DNA of 64,000 nt from Primula veris (Eukaryota; Streptophyta; Magnoliopsida; Ericales; Primulaceae). Made by a program: the position numbers and the translations under genes. Below are positions 1 to 12,552 of the stretch, piece after piece. How positions within the stretch are numbered: position 1 is the stretch's first letter; each line of letters opens with the position of its first letter. Under the pieces are notes generated by a model. That model was not told the DNA's origin and searched no databases. It worked only from the letters and a program-made list of their open reading frames with translations. The stretch spans positions 1,495,501-1,559,500 of the forward strand of contig OY821745.1 of NCBI GenBank assembly GCA_963682055.1, read 5' to 3'.

Positions 1-532
1 CAGCACGGCAAAGTAACAACTAACTATTTACAAGGCTACAAATCACCAGCGAAATAAACAAAATAAACACGATGTGAATAATCTGCTCTCTTTTCTTATT
101 GAAGGGGATAGTGTACAAGCTGAGTTGTAAGAGCAAATTAAATATTCATTTACTTCATGACAAATGAAAGGTAGTCGAATTATACACGCAAAAATTTTAC
201 CGGTTTAGTTTGCCTGCATAACAATAATAAAACACGCACCTCAATAGTTTATAGAGGTGGCCAGTGACGTATCAAAACTTCTGAATAGAATTTTTGCTTC
301 GCATTTGTAAAAATCAGCCCGTAGGGTTCCAACTCAACTGTTATCGACTATGTTCATGTTCATATCTTAGCTGAGACCTTCCTCTTGTAATAGAGGCAAC
401 TTCAGTTCCTAAGCAAAATTCCAATCACATAATCCCCAAAACGTAGCTTCTTCATGTTCCAAAATATGATTTTCACCTTCCGCTGATACGAGGAACATAG
501 GTACAGTGAGAACAACTTTTGACGAAATAATA
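1..532. other. Downstream flank of RTEL1 (3' UTR side)
   Basis: No gene recognised here. The part next to position 532 is presumably the RTEL1 3' untranslated region, because that gene runs on the minus strand and stops at 533-535. Nothing else stands out. Confidence 0.5.
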
Positions 533-3500
533 TTAACTTCGTCGGGAAACATCACTACTTCTTGAAAGATAGTCCTCATACAAGGGACGATATTTTGCAG
601 GGATATACTCCTTGAATCTGTAACGATTTACCACAGATAGACTCGTTAGTATCCAAAAGAAACTAAATTTCTAAAATGGTACTGCAATGGTTTCTGAAGA
701 GGTCATGAATAAGAAATAAATTAAGGACTTGTCGCAATCTTACCTTTCACGAAGAGGGAGCCTATCCGGAGAAGAAAACAATCCAATAATTGACTGCAAA
801 ACTTGACCTATTTTCATGGCTTTGGACTTGAGTGCCCTCATAAAACCCACAAATTCTTTATACTCTGCGTCGTTCAGCTTCTCCTTCACCTGTAACATCT
901 TAATATCGTCAGATGCAAATATTTTACCCAAATTTGTCAGAGATGAAGTTGAAATACTGTATTCATCTTTTAATCTGAATTTGTGCAGATAATTTGTATG
1001 CAATTGCAATGTTTTAACAAGTATACGAGTAAATCTTTTTCTAAAAGGTTTATATCCGAGTAAATATTGATTAAAACTATATTCACAAGTAAGATCAGAA
1101 TTATCCATCTGCACCATCAATCCCTCTTAATTGTGAGAAGCCAATGTTTAGGTCTCATATCGTCCTATCTAAGAAAAAATAAAGTGTTTAAATTTAAGTG
1201 CGCAATAAAGAATTGTTTGTTACAAATTTTAAGCTCAGCTTTTTTGTTTCTTGCTCAAAAGCTGTATAGGAAGACGAGTTTTCCTGACCTTTTGGCCTGA
1301 AGCTAATAGTTTTAAGCTGGATGAACGCAGCTTTTTCCTAAACCTGAAAATTCAGCTTACTTGCTTAAAATCTGCAGCCAAACAGGCCTCCAATTTAGTG
1401 AAATTACCTGGATCAGAAAATCAGAACCCTTTTTTTCTTGATCACTGCAAGAGGTAGAGCTCGAAACGTGGACATTGTTTTTCGCTCTACAGAACTCCAT
1501 TGTACTTTGTGAGCTCTCAACTTCTTGTGTTAAACCTGGCTCTATTTTAGGCTTCTTCAAAGTACATGGCGTAATGGAAGATGATAAAATAACTTCATCA
1601 CTAGAAGAATCACTCGTTAAATCTGTTATATTAGTTTTATAGGGTATACTTCTCTTCCCAGGAATTAATAATTTTGGCTTATTGTATAAAATATCATCGG
1701 AACGTATCAAATTTAGACTTTCGCCGTGGTTCTCTAAGCTCAGAGAACGGTTAGCAGGTACAATTCCTTCCCAAAGGCTAGAAATGCCTTTAAACTTTGT
1801 CAGAGGAGAGGATAACTTGAAACAATCGGTAGAATCTGTTGGTGTGGCCTACAAATGATCCACAAGTGAAAAACATACAAACAATATAGAATAAGGTTAA
1901 GTTCAATTGATAGAAGAACGTGTTGGCAACTTATGAAAATATAAAGAACAAAGACTTACAAGTGGAGATAGAAGGTTCTCTAGGAAGGATTTATCTGCAG
2001 TCTGGCTACTTCGCGATGTATTGATATTACCTGCAAAAAGGGTATTGTGTGAAAAAACAGTTGGCTATTAACAACCTTTTCCATTCATATTCAAAGAATT
2101 TTGCAACTTGGCGAATATTACGAAAATTCGGAAAAGAAAAAGTAGGCAAAATTACTATTTGGTGCTGTTACTGGACGACTAATTTCCCATTAGTCACAAG
2201 AATTATTTTTTCCCTATTTCGTGGTAATTTTGATATACATCCACTTCAACAAACTGATTTCACTTATTGACAGACTCCAATAAAGTATAAACTAATTTCC
2301 GAATGCCACATGTTCAATAAGCTGATTTTTTTTATGGGCATGCACTTCAATATGGATACGCATACTAATACTACTAAATGCGAATGAAAGATGCCCATTA
2401 GCACTTACTGGGAAATAAACCAAAATATGTTAGTTAATGGGAATTGCACAAGAAATATGCAAGCCCCAAATTTAAGTTAGAAGTCACCAAAACTTTTCCT
2501 ACTCCAAGATAAAGAAAAGGGAAAAAGAAATACCAAAAGAATCTGCAAACTTTGAAAACTAACCATTGTTTTCCTTCGACGACAGTTCAAGTTTTGTAGG
2601 TCCACGATTAGATCCATCTCGAAAAAAGCGTGTCAACGTGAAAACTACATCACCAAATTTGGAATGACACTGCAAATGTAGCATATGGAAGAACTGTAAC
2701 ATGCTTACCACAAAAGAAACCTCAACTTTAACTACATATATACCTTTATATGGGGTTGGATCCACAGGGATATTTGCGCCTGCCGACTTGTTTGTGCAAA
2801 TCTAATCACAATAGAAAACATGAAAAGTAACAATTAAAGCATAGAACTCGACGGGACCATGATCAAAAGGGCATGTATCATGTATGTAAAGAACTAGATG
2901 CTGGAAATAATATAATCATAATCACAATAAATCAGGCTTGTTTATTATATCAACCTTTCATCACAAAAAACAATTGCACCATAATCATAGCGATGGCGGA
3001 TGACACGACCAACAGCCTGATTCACAGCCCTTGAAGCTTGTTGATTATACCACTCTTCTCCTGTCAAAGCCTGTCCAACGTAATTTATATCCATTTCCAT
3101 TAATAACACCATATGTATAATCATATCTATATCAGTGGATGGCTATGATTCTGTTAAAAGGCTGACACCACAGATTACCTTACATCCTATCTGATTATAT
3201 TGTGCAGTTTGATCCAAGAACTCTCTTTTCAAACGAACCTGTCAGACATAGTAAATTTATGCAGTCTTTATTCATAATCTATAATAATAAAAGATACGAA
3301 ATTAAAGCAAATTAATTACCAACCTTTGGATCATTAAATGTGGCAAATGGCATGCCGGTAATAACAACAGCTCTCCCGGCATGGTCTGCAAAATCCAACC
3401 CTTCACTGACCTAGTAAATAAATGCATTTATCGATTGTTAAATAAGACCGCTAATAGATAACGAGTATACCAATACACAAACACACACATATATATAAAC

Positions 3501-6500
3501 ATATATATGTGTGTGTGTGTGTATATATTAAAAAGGGTGTTGCCGAAACGATAAGGAAACCAGACCTTGCCACGACAGACTGCAAAAAAAACTGCACCCT
3601 TGGCTGAGGTGTCCTTCAATTTAGTCATATAGTCCTGCCAAAGATTAATACATCTAAAATTCCTGAGGTGAAGACCATAAACAAGAAAAAAGTGATGAAC
3701 ACCAAGGGTACACTTTAAATAGTTTCTTACTTCAATTGATGCAATAAAGAGTGCTGATTGTCTTGGTTCTACGACAGGCATCTTATGTTTACATATTCTT
3801 TCCCAAATAGTTGAACTTGTTGAGTTCGTCTACAAAAACTTAAGTTCATCAAAACACCCATATTAAAAGCACAATTATCATTGATTAATAAGTATAATGG
3901 AAACCTTACCATGTCCTTCCAGAACTCAATACACGTGTCCAAGAGATAGTAAGATGGGAAAAAAACTAGCAGCCCATCCGGAATTATTCTAGCAAAGTTA
4001 ACTGCATCATCCAAAAAATACAAAACTTGCTGAACTTAGATCTTGTAGTTTTAAATGTAACATAATTCTTTTCATATTAAATAGCATACCAATAGCATTT
4101 CCAAGCTCCAACTTGTATTCTTTAGAATCTCTACTTCTATACGAGGAATTAAAAGAGTATCCAGATGGACCAACTGGTACAACCCCTGCCCATATCTGAT
4201 TTGATGATATAACATGAGGGTTCTCCAAACGAATTGGAAATTCTCTGGGATGGTAACAAAAGTAAACAAAAAAGAATTCAGCCAAATTAAGCTTTGGCGG
4301 ACAGAACAAGAGATTCACACATGAAAAAACCCGAGTAGCTTACATCCTGAACTCCTGAGCAAACGAATCCATTGGGGATAAAGTGCCAGATGTCAAAAGG
4401 ATAGATCCCACTCCTAATTTGCAAAATTCTTCCATTGCAAGACCAGGATTAAAACACCACCAGCTCAGTGTTCTAGATACGGTACCTGCAGTAAATGATA
4501 AAAAATCATATAATTTATTTCCACGTGTCACGATTATTTAATATTACTGTAAAAAATGTATTTCTCTCACCTCTATAAGAAGCATTCCTTGCCTCAATTT
4601 CTTGAACATGAAACTGGAAAGAAAAAATATCTGAATTAAAATTTTGAATCGGTTTTACACCGTATAGTTTATTTCCTAATTATACAAGGAAAATTACAGT
4701 TTGTCAAGCTAACCTGTCACCAAATTTTAACTCTAGTCCAACCTATAATTTTCAGCAATTAGTACACTGGCGTCGCTACATTGCATGGGGAAACGGCACT
4801 AAATCGGAGAGGGAAAACTTGATAAAATTAGAGGATTACAAGGATTTTTTAATTTTTGTAACAACTTAGCACCCAAGCCTATGATTTTTTCGATTTGGTA
4901 CACTAAGTGCGTTAAAAAAACTAAAATCGTTGAGAAAATTCACGTCAGTGTACTAATGGCTAAATTTTATAAAGTTGGTGTGCAGATTCATTAAACTTTG
5001 CTGATACGCTAGTATACAAATCATTGTAAACCTCCTAGGCATGCAACACAATAAATGTATAACCTACCCGATAATATTTCGCATGACCCTGGCCACCATC
5101 TCTAAATATTATTTTAAGAATATCACCCATAATTTCGAGCCTGCACACTGTACCTTTCACCTTGTTTTGTCCTCCACCATCATCAACACTCGCATCTGAG
5201 AAAACACAAAATTTAACCAAATTCTAATTAATCCTAACAGATTTTACGCTCCTGGTAAAGTCATACGTTCTGTTCATAAATAAAACTCCCAAAGATTTAT
5301 AATTGATAGCTTACCCTCCTCAAGAAGAAGAGCTGCTTCATCAATTACACCAATGAGCATTGTTGCAGTCTTATACGTGACATTTAGCTCGGCTAGTATT
5401 TCATAAATATACGGCCCAGGTTTTGTAAACCCCATTTCTTTTGATTCTATATGAATTTCAGCAATCCTCTTCTCGAGCTTTAAGAGAAGTGCTATAAAAG
5501 AAATGCACTATTATGTATTAGTAAGATGAAAAATTAAAGTGACAGCAACCAGAAAACATAACAAAACTCATAACAAAATCCATGGCAAACAAATTATTGA
5601 GGACAATTGTCATGATAATGATTGATAATCATATTTTTAAACGACTTTACCTCTGAGAATAGCAAAGTTATCTGGATTGCAAGATTTATCACTTGCTTGG
5701 TCTCTTCTTTGAATAGAAAGATCAATGCACTCCTTTGCTTCGGAAATGCAAGCTTTCAAAGTCCCAGATGGAAGGTCAAATGATGAAGCATCTGAACATA
5801 AGCTTTCCTGAATTTTATGCATAATTAGAGATCAAGCAAAGAAATATTTGCAGGAAACTCAACTATTTTCTATGGAATTCTCAACTATGTATACCAAGTT
5901 ATGAGCTTCATCAAATATTAGCACACTTTTGCTCCACTCGATAGAAAGGGATTTTCTGTTATTTCGATCTATTAGATAATTGTAGGGTGCAAATACGATA
6001 TCAGCCACCTTGTGGAGCTCCCTCGACATATAATAAGGGCACCTATACAAAGTATTAATTTCAAAATGGTGAGAAAACAACGAAATAATTAGTAGGGATA
6101 ATTATGGTGAAGTAAATGTTTATGAGTTATTAAAAACAAAACCGGTTTAAAATATTGATTAAAATAGATACATATTTTCACCAATTTCTCACTGATACTC
6201 TTGTTTCAGTTGGAAAAACCCACTGTCTTTGGCTAAATACAAATAAATCCTGCTCGTGTTTAGATAAGCCACCAATCAACAACTTATTAATATGAGCATT
6301 ATTGAGAATCGTAATATATAGCAAAAAGAACGAAAAAGAGCATCATCAAATATATGTACCTATTTTCAATAAAGATGGTTTGACTTTGACATGAGCATTT
6401 AAACATTTACTAGATATAAGTTCCTTCTAAAAAATACAAAAAGGCGTCTTCGGCAGAAAATCTACCGTTCACATTTCTTTCCAATATTGACCATGTCTTC

Positions 6501-9500
6501 TATGTCAATAGGTTCATCTCCCAGAGCTGGGTTTGCCTTCATAAATTCTACAAAAGGCAGAAGGTCTCTCAGTATATACCAGATTAAGTGATAATTATCA
6601 GGACTCAGAAACATATAAAGCCGGAGTTTTTAAATAATCCCGCATTGTCTTTTTATTGTTGCAGCTATTAGTTATTAATGGGCTCACTACTTACCCTCAC
6701 GGAATGGAAAACTGATGATTTAGAGATTCTAAAAGGTTTTGACCAATTTATTCTTCCATGAATTGCGGAAACAAATAGAGGGTCATTAAAAGTAAAATGA
6801 AATTTCAAATTAATGATTTTTTTCTTCTTGAAATGAGTATACACTGTTAACCCAGTTAATATGCTCATAGCTAGTTCCACTGCATCCTCTTACATGTTAC
6901 CACTGTGTCAGCAAGCCGAAAGAAAATGTGTAACATATAAAACAACCTTGAAACAAGCATTAGTAATTCATAACTCACCATTAACTTTAGGAAAATGTTT
7001 ACAGAATCTCTTTTTTCGTTTTTTACAAAGAGAATGGCAGGCATTTGTTTGGGCTCTTCCATGTAGCAAACTCACTTCTTCATGAATGCATAATTGCTCA
7101 CGAGATCCTAATACTACCATTTTAGGCCTGCAAGTTGTTCAAAAATGATAATACTCTGCTGCTATTTTTAGATTGATGTACGCTCAGGTCATCAAGATAA
7201 CAAAATGACCATACACAACTGCAAGTAGTTCAAGAAAAGCAAAACAAGAACGCTTTCCAACTGAAAACTGATTTCTGCAATAGTAAATTAACCAGTATGA
7301 GATTATTACACCAATTTGTATATATGTAATGCATACAATGGGCTTGTTTGGTGCACCCTCAAAAGTAACTTTTACTTACTTTTTACTTATTAGTAAAATG
7401 ATTTATTTATATACTCTCAAAATAGAAAAGTACACTAGTATTCCTAAGAAAGTTGATCCAGGCTTTTACCACAAAAGCATATATCTAAACTACCGAGTAT
7501 TTTTCAATATAGTCGGCTACATTTCACCAATTCCAAAACAAAAAAGTAAACTTTTTCAGTTTCACTTTCACCAAACAAATAATTATAAGCATTCACTTGG
7601 AAGTATATTTTTGTACTTATGAGATAATACCAAAAGAGCCAAGTATGAGTAGTATCTGACCTGTAATTGGATCTTTTCAGCTCTTGGATAACCTGTCGAA
7701 GTTGGCTATGAGTACGTGATGTATATATTATCATGGGTAGGCCCGGTTCGGACTGTGATGATGGCTCGCCAGATTTATCATTTCCCTTTTTTGGAGGTCT
7801 TCTCTTTGAAAAGGGTCCCAAACTCTTTCTCCATGCCAATGTAGCACAAAGCAAACACAAGGTTTTACCAGTTCCAGTTGGACTCTCCAATAACGCATTT
7901 GATCCCTACCAAGGTTTTGTAAAAAATAAACGTAAAATAACCATGTGTATTATCAACAAGTTTTCGTAACTTGAACCTACATGAGATGTAAAGATAATTA
8001 TGAATAGCTATACTTGGTCCCTAATCACAGGCACACCATGAATAGCTTGCCAATATTTAGCGTTGGTAGAAATTTCAAAGTTAATGAGATCATCTACAAA
8101 TTTATTTCCGTCAATCAGTTAACTAATTTAAACATATTTTAGAACCCTATATGTGTTGATGCTAGGAATGGTCAAATGCAGAGCCATAACGTAAATAGCT
8201 CATTAGGCACACAAAATTGATATTACTGTATAGATTGACGTGAGAAATATTGTTTATATGAAACTTTAAAAGGACTTTGTTTAATTACCCTATTATACAA
8301 TATACCAGTGAAACACCAATATCATTGATATGTTCCTGAGTTACGATTGTATGTAGATTACAAGCATCATATCAAATACTACTTCATTCTGTACAGTAAA
8401 TTGCAAGCCGTACAAGATTGTGCACGTACTTAATGATGTTGCAATGACAGTCTTGATCTTCTAAAAAAAATAGTCCTGTAATTTTGATTGACGACTTGTG
8501 AATAGAAGGCACGTTCATAGGTGTTTTCTTTCTAAAAGGGTGTATGATTTACTTAACAACATTATATGCGCATACAAATATTGTATGTGTATTTCTAATC
8601 TCCCGACAGATATCCAATAAGGATATAGCTTAATACCCCGTTTCAACATTGACTTTGTTCGTCGCTTCTGCCATGTTTTTTAGTTATAATCTTCATAAAA
8701 TTGCACATCTGCTCTTCAAATTACGTAAAATAATTCACCACCCCCCATTTCAGTTCCTTGGTAAAATTGAAATATTTTCCTAGTGTAAATTGGGTAAAGT
8801 TGAATATTTTCCACACATATAGACATTTGTTTTTCTCTCTTAACTAAATTGCAAACAAGTAAGTACAGTTTTACAGGGTCCCGACCAACAAACTCAATGT
8901 ACATAAATCATTTACTTAAACTAATTTAGTAAGCTAATTTTCTCAATCAACACTAAATAAGTAAAACAATATGTAATTCTCTTACCATTATCTAAAAAAC
9001 ACCAATATAATAACTAACACGCTTATAAGTCATAATTAAGTTAAAAATTTAAATTAAATAACAGTAATTAGGATAGTAACAGAAATAAGTAAAACAAGGA
9101 GTCAAATCCTTTTCCGTTGTTTAAAAATACATCAATATGATAACTAATAAGCTTAAAAGTCATAATTAAGTTATAAATTTAAATTAAATAACAGTAAACA
9201 AGATAATAACAGTAAATAGGATAATAATAATAACAGTAATTGACCTAATCTTTTCAATGAACAGTAAATAAGTAAAACAAGGCGTCATATCCCTTAGCAT
9301 TATTAAATTATACACCGATTTAACTAACACGCTTAAAAGTCACAATTAAGTTATAAATTCAAAAAACACAAATAAATAAACGGATAATCAAATTATACAC
9401 CAATTTAACTGACACGCCTAAAAAGTCACAATTAAGTTATAAATTCAAAAAACACAAATAAATAAACGGATAATCAAATTATACACCAATTTAACTAACA

Positions 9501-10611
9501 CGCTTAAAAAGTCACAATTAAGTTATAAATTCAAAAAACACAAATAAATAAACGGATAATCAAATTATACACCAATTTAACTGACATGCCTAAAAAGTCA
9601 CAATTAAGTTATAAATTCAAAAAACACAAATAAATAAACGGATAATCAAATTATACACCAATTTAAGTAACACGCTTAAAAAGTCACAATTAAGTTATAA
9701 ATTCAAAAAACACAAATAAATAAACGGATAATCAAATTATACACCAATTTAACTAACACGCTTAAAAAGTCACAATTAAGTTATAAATTCAAAAAACACA
9801 AATAAATAAACGGATAATCAAATTATACACCAATTTAAGTAACACGCTTAAAAAGTCACAATTAAGTTATAAATTCAAAAAACACAAATAAATAAACGGA
9901 TAATCAAATTATACACCAATTTAACTGACATGCCTAAAAAGTCACAATTAAGTTATAAATTCAAAAAACACAAATAAAAAAACGGATAATCAAATTATAC
10001 ACCAATTTAACTAACACGCTTAAAAAGTCACAATTAAGTTATAAATTCAAAAAACACAAATAAATAAACGGATAATCAAATTATACACCAATTTAACTGA
10101 CATGCCTAAAAAGTCACAATTAAGTTATAAATTCAAAAAACACAAATAAATAAACGGATAATCAAATTATACACCAATTTAACTAACACGCTTAAAAAGT
10201 CACAATTAAGTTATAAATTCAAAAAACACAAATAAATAAACGGATAATCAAATTATACACCAATTTAAGTAACACGCTTAAAAAGTCACAATTAAGTTAT
10301 AAATTCAAAAAACACAAATAAATAAACGGATAATCAAATTATACACCAATTTAACTAACACGCTTAAAAAGTCACAATTAAGTTATAAATTCAAAAAACA
10401 CAAATAAAAAAACGGATAATCAAATTATACACCAATTTAAGTAACACGCTTAAAAAGTCACAATTAAGTTATAAATTCAAAAAACACAAATAAATAAACG
10501 GATTTTAACCTGTTGAAGAGATTGAATGACTTTTTCCATGTAAACTAGCTGGCATTCATAAGCTTCGTATGGAAAATCCACATCTATTCCTCTTATCGTG
10601 TATATCGGCAT
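533..10611 (-). CDS. RTEL1: RTEL1 DNA helicase (regulator of telomere elongation 1), 23 exons
   Basis: XPD-family 5'-3' Fe-S helicase; in the nucleus RTEL1 dismantles D-loops and telomeric T-loops and limits recombination. Exons, 5' to 3': 10611-10510, 7905-7661, 7127-6979, 6547-6466, 6042-5895, 5807-5651, 5491-5315, 5195-5068, 4613-4571, 4485-4344, 4244-4090, 4001-3910, 3829-3731, 3634-3566, 3410-3324, 3238-3179, 3070-2955, 2801-2744, 2669-2564, 2030-1960, 1848-1408, 889-744, 617-533. Phases close to 985 residues, near the plant family length. Seen: Walker A SPTGTGKT (about 42-49), candidate Fe-S cysteines C129, C146 or C150, C158 and C194, DEAH box at 237-240, [15 protein letters not shown], a late motif [14 protein letters not shown], and a C-terminal harmonin-like segment ([13 protein letters not shown]) ending in [13 protein letters not shown]. 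Exon 21 (147 residues) is the poorly conserved linker. No frameshift or stop was seen. The exon-1 donor is weak (CAG|GTTAAA). Divergent from the PPR gene. Confidence 0.93.
3481..3530. repeat. Palindromic (CA)n(TA)n...(TA)n(TG)n microsatellite
   Basis: Lies in RTEL1 intron 14. A CA/TA tract is followed within a few bases by its mirror TA/TG tract, so the block is an inverted repeat able to extrude a cruciform. It is a simple repeat. Confidence 0.8.
7340..7645. mobile_element. Possible hAT-like MITE in RTEL1 intron 2
   Basis: The block opens with GGCTTGTTTGGT and closes with ACCAAAAGAGCC, an imperfect terminal inverted repeat of about 9 of 12 bases. It sits just beyond the exon-2 donor. Similar 'gcttgttt...aaacaagc' ends recur in other introns of this window. 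I could not identify a clean target duplication, so assignment to hAT is tentative. Confidence 0.35.
8940..9305. repeat. Degenerate ancestral copies of the RTEL1 intron-1 repeat
   Basis: Two or three diverged versions of the motif 'acgctta(a/t)aagtca(t/c)aattaagtt' occur at about 9020-9050, 9150-9180 and 9328-9350, spaced 130-180 bases apart. They run straight into the homogeneous 86-bp array, and look like the older unit from which the array expanded. Confidence 0.65.
9306..10504. repeat. 86-bp minisatellite, about 14 copies, in RTEL1 intron 1
   Basis: The phrase AATTATACACCAATTTAA recurs, with point variants in the first copy, at 9306, 9391, 9477, 9563, 9649, 9735, 9821, 9907, 9993, 10079, 10165, 10251, 10337 and 10423, an exact 86-base period after the first step of 85. 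Copies are nearly identical and differ at a diagnostic site (actaacacgct, actgacatgcc or agtaacacgct), with variants partly alternating. The last copy ends about five bases before the RTEL1 exon-1 splice donor (10509, minus strand). No open reading frame crosses it. Confidence 0.95.
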
Positions 10612-10704
10612 CTATATATATATATATAATATTAATAAGTATATATAATTATAATAGTTTGATTTTAATTAGGGGATTATTTGCTTATATATGGGGAAAA
10701 AAGC

Positions 10705-10757
10705 AAACCCTAGGCAAAATCGCCTTTCTCTCTCTAAACTTTAGTGATTTTGGCGCC
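10705..10757 (-). promoter_or_regulatory. RTEL1 proximal promoter: telo-box and E2F site
   Basis: A telo-box (AAACCCTAG, 10705-10713) and an E2F-type site (TTTTGGCGCC, 10748-10757, fitting TTTSSCGC) lie about 95 and 140 bases upstream of the RTEL1 ATG. In plants these two elements are typical of genes for DNA replication, repair and S-phase. Their pairing upstream of a telomere helicase fits cell-cycle control. The regulatory role is inferred. Confidence 0.6.
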
Positions 10758-10957
10758 ATTAATGACGAGATAAATTTATTTATATAATTTGTTTTTTTCG
10801 CCGAATTGAGGGTTAATTACTATGTGGATCCTCCTGGTTTTGACCTAAGTTCTATTAGATCCTCAATGTTATAATTAAACAGCAACGTATGGGAGTGATA
10901 TTGTACAGATCTGTTTATTCATATACTCCCCACCGTCGTTCTAAATTGAGAAATGAT

Positions 10958-11116
10958 ATAGCCACTCAAAAACCTTACCCGTTGATGTGTTGGGTTAAAT
11001 TTATCAATCATTTTTGTTTCGATATTGAAATCATATTTTTAATTAATCTATAATTTGTCCACATAATCCGTCACGTCAACAGGTAATATTTTTGGATAAG
11101 GTTTTTAGGTGGCTAT
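10958..11116. mobile_element. Small foldback element
   Basis: The left end 'atagccactcaaaaacctta' is matched near-perfectly in inverse orientation at the right end 'taaggtttttaggtggctat'; 'cccgttga' and 'tcaacagg' continue the arms inward. About 160 bases, non-coding, so a MITE-like foldback of unassigned superfamily. Confidence 0.5.
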
Positions 11117-12062
11117 AACAATACTTATCTAAATTATTGTGCCTTTTGATTTTGCAAAATATTAAAAGTATATCAATTGGATGCGTATCACATTTACTAA
11201 ACTATCCACACTTTACGTCAAATCATAGGAAAAAATTAAATTTAATAATTTTCTATAGTAAAGTCAAATTGTAAAAAAATAATCACTAATACAGTAACTT
11301 ACTATTTTCGGAAAATGGACAATTATTTAGGGACGTCGTAAAATAGAATAACAGACGTTTATTTAGGTACGAGAGACACTATTGTACTTGGGTCCTTCTA
11401 TGTTTTTTCTTTCATCATAAAAAAGTTAATGTAATCCCAACTTGAATGTAAATGGTTGATTGATCATGTAACGACGACCGATGACATTTGTCGTAATTTT
11501 GTGTATTTGATATATTTTAATATCTAAGATTCCTTTATTTCATAATATACACTACTTTTTTTCAATAATTTTGAAATGACATAAGTATTTTATAGCTAGA
11601 TATTATAAAAATTACCCTCCAAACAATCATTTGGAACTACCTATGTTTCATAATAGACATGGAAAAACAATATAATTTTTTGTGAGAGGGCATAAGTATT
11701 AGATCGATAAACGCCTAGATAATAAAAAAAACACCCTTCAAAGCAAGTGCAGAACCAAAAGTTTTAAATGAAAGGGACCGATATTATATATAATTTTAAA
11801 ATATGAGGTTGTGACCCGGTATTAACATAGCTTCTTAGAGACTCCAAAGTCTAAAGTCAAACAATCATTTATAACTCTTTTTGATAATGCAATTAAAATA
11901 ACTCTAATCCATAAATAAATAAAAACAACAAAAATCCAATTTTATCAAGTGCGTTATACCGTATATTTAGAATCCTAAAGTTGCATCGTAACACTTCCAA
12001 ACCGAGAGTATTCATTATTCAATCATAACGGATCCAAACTCAATTTTTAGTTACTTGTACAA

Positions 12063-12455
12063 AATATTGGATAAATACTATTATGCTTAAACCGGAATTG
12101 TGGACCAAATAAAACTTTGATTCTGGATTTTTCGATTCCAAAATATCTGCTTTCATGTCAAAACCGTAAATTCAAACTGGAAACCGTAATTCTGATTTAC
12201 GGTTTACGTCGAAAATCCAAAACCGTAAATTCAAACTAGAAACCGTAATTTTGATTTACGGAATATTGGATAAATACTATTATGCTTAGGCCGGAATTGT
12301 GGACCAAATAAAACTTTGATTATGGATTTTTCGACTGAAAAAAATCTGTTTTCACGCTAAAACCGTAAATTCAAACTGAAAACCGTAATTATGATTTACG
12401 GTTTATGTCGAAAATCCAAAACCGTAAATACAAACTAGAAAGCGTAATTCTGGCA
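12063..12455. repeat. 199-bp tandem duplication upstream of PPR gene
   Basis: Two copies begin at 12063 and 12262 with the same phrase (AATATTGGATAAATACTA), a 199-base period. Each copy contains short alternating inverted motifs 'aaccgtaa' and 'ttacggtt', so every unit is also a local palindrome cluster. Copies differ at scattered sites. Confidence 0.85.
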
Positions 12456-12475
12456 ACCCTGCACTTTACATCATC

Positions 12476-12476
12476 A

Positions 12477-12507
<31 letters not shown>

Positions 12508-12541
12508 ATATATATATACAGTGTATATATATATATATATA
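12476..12541. repeat. (CT)n / (TA)n microsatellite near PPR start
   Basis: A CT run followed by two TA runs ends about a dozen bases before the PPR ATG. The CT run may lie in the 5' untranslated region or form a pyrimidine patch near the transcription start. Confidence 0.75.
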
Positions 12542-12552
12542 ATATTTAAATA

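Larger units (their letters stand above)
10612..12552. other. Intergenic region between divergent RTEL1 and PPR genes
   Basis: About 1.9 kb shared by two divergent promoters. It holds the E2F/telo-box pair, a foldback element (10958-11116), a weak internal duplication at about 11530-11760, a 199-bp tandem duplication and a CT/TA microsatellite next to the PPR start. No gene seen. Confidence 0.7.

Noticed and set aside
9306..10504. Regular spacing suggestive of a CRISPR-like array
   Set aside because: The whole 86-base unit is repeated with no unique spacers, and this is a plant intron.
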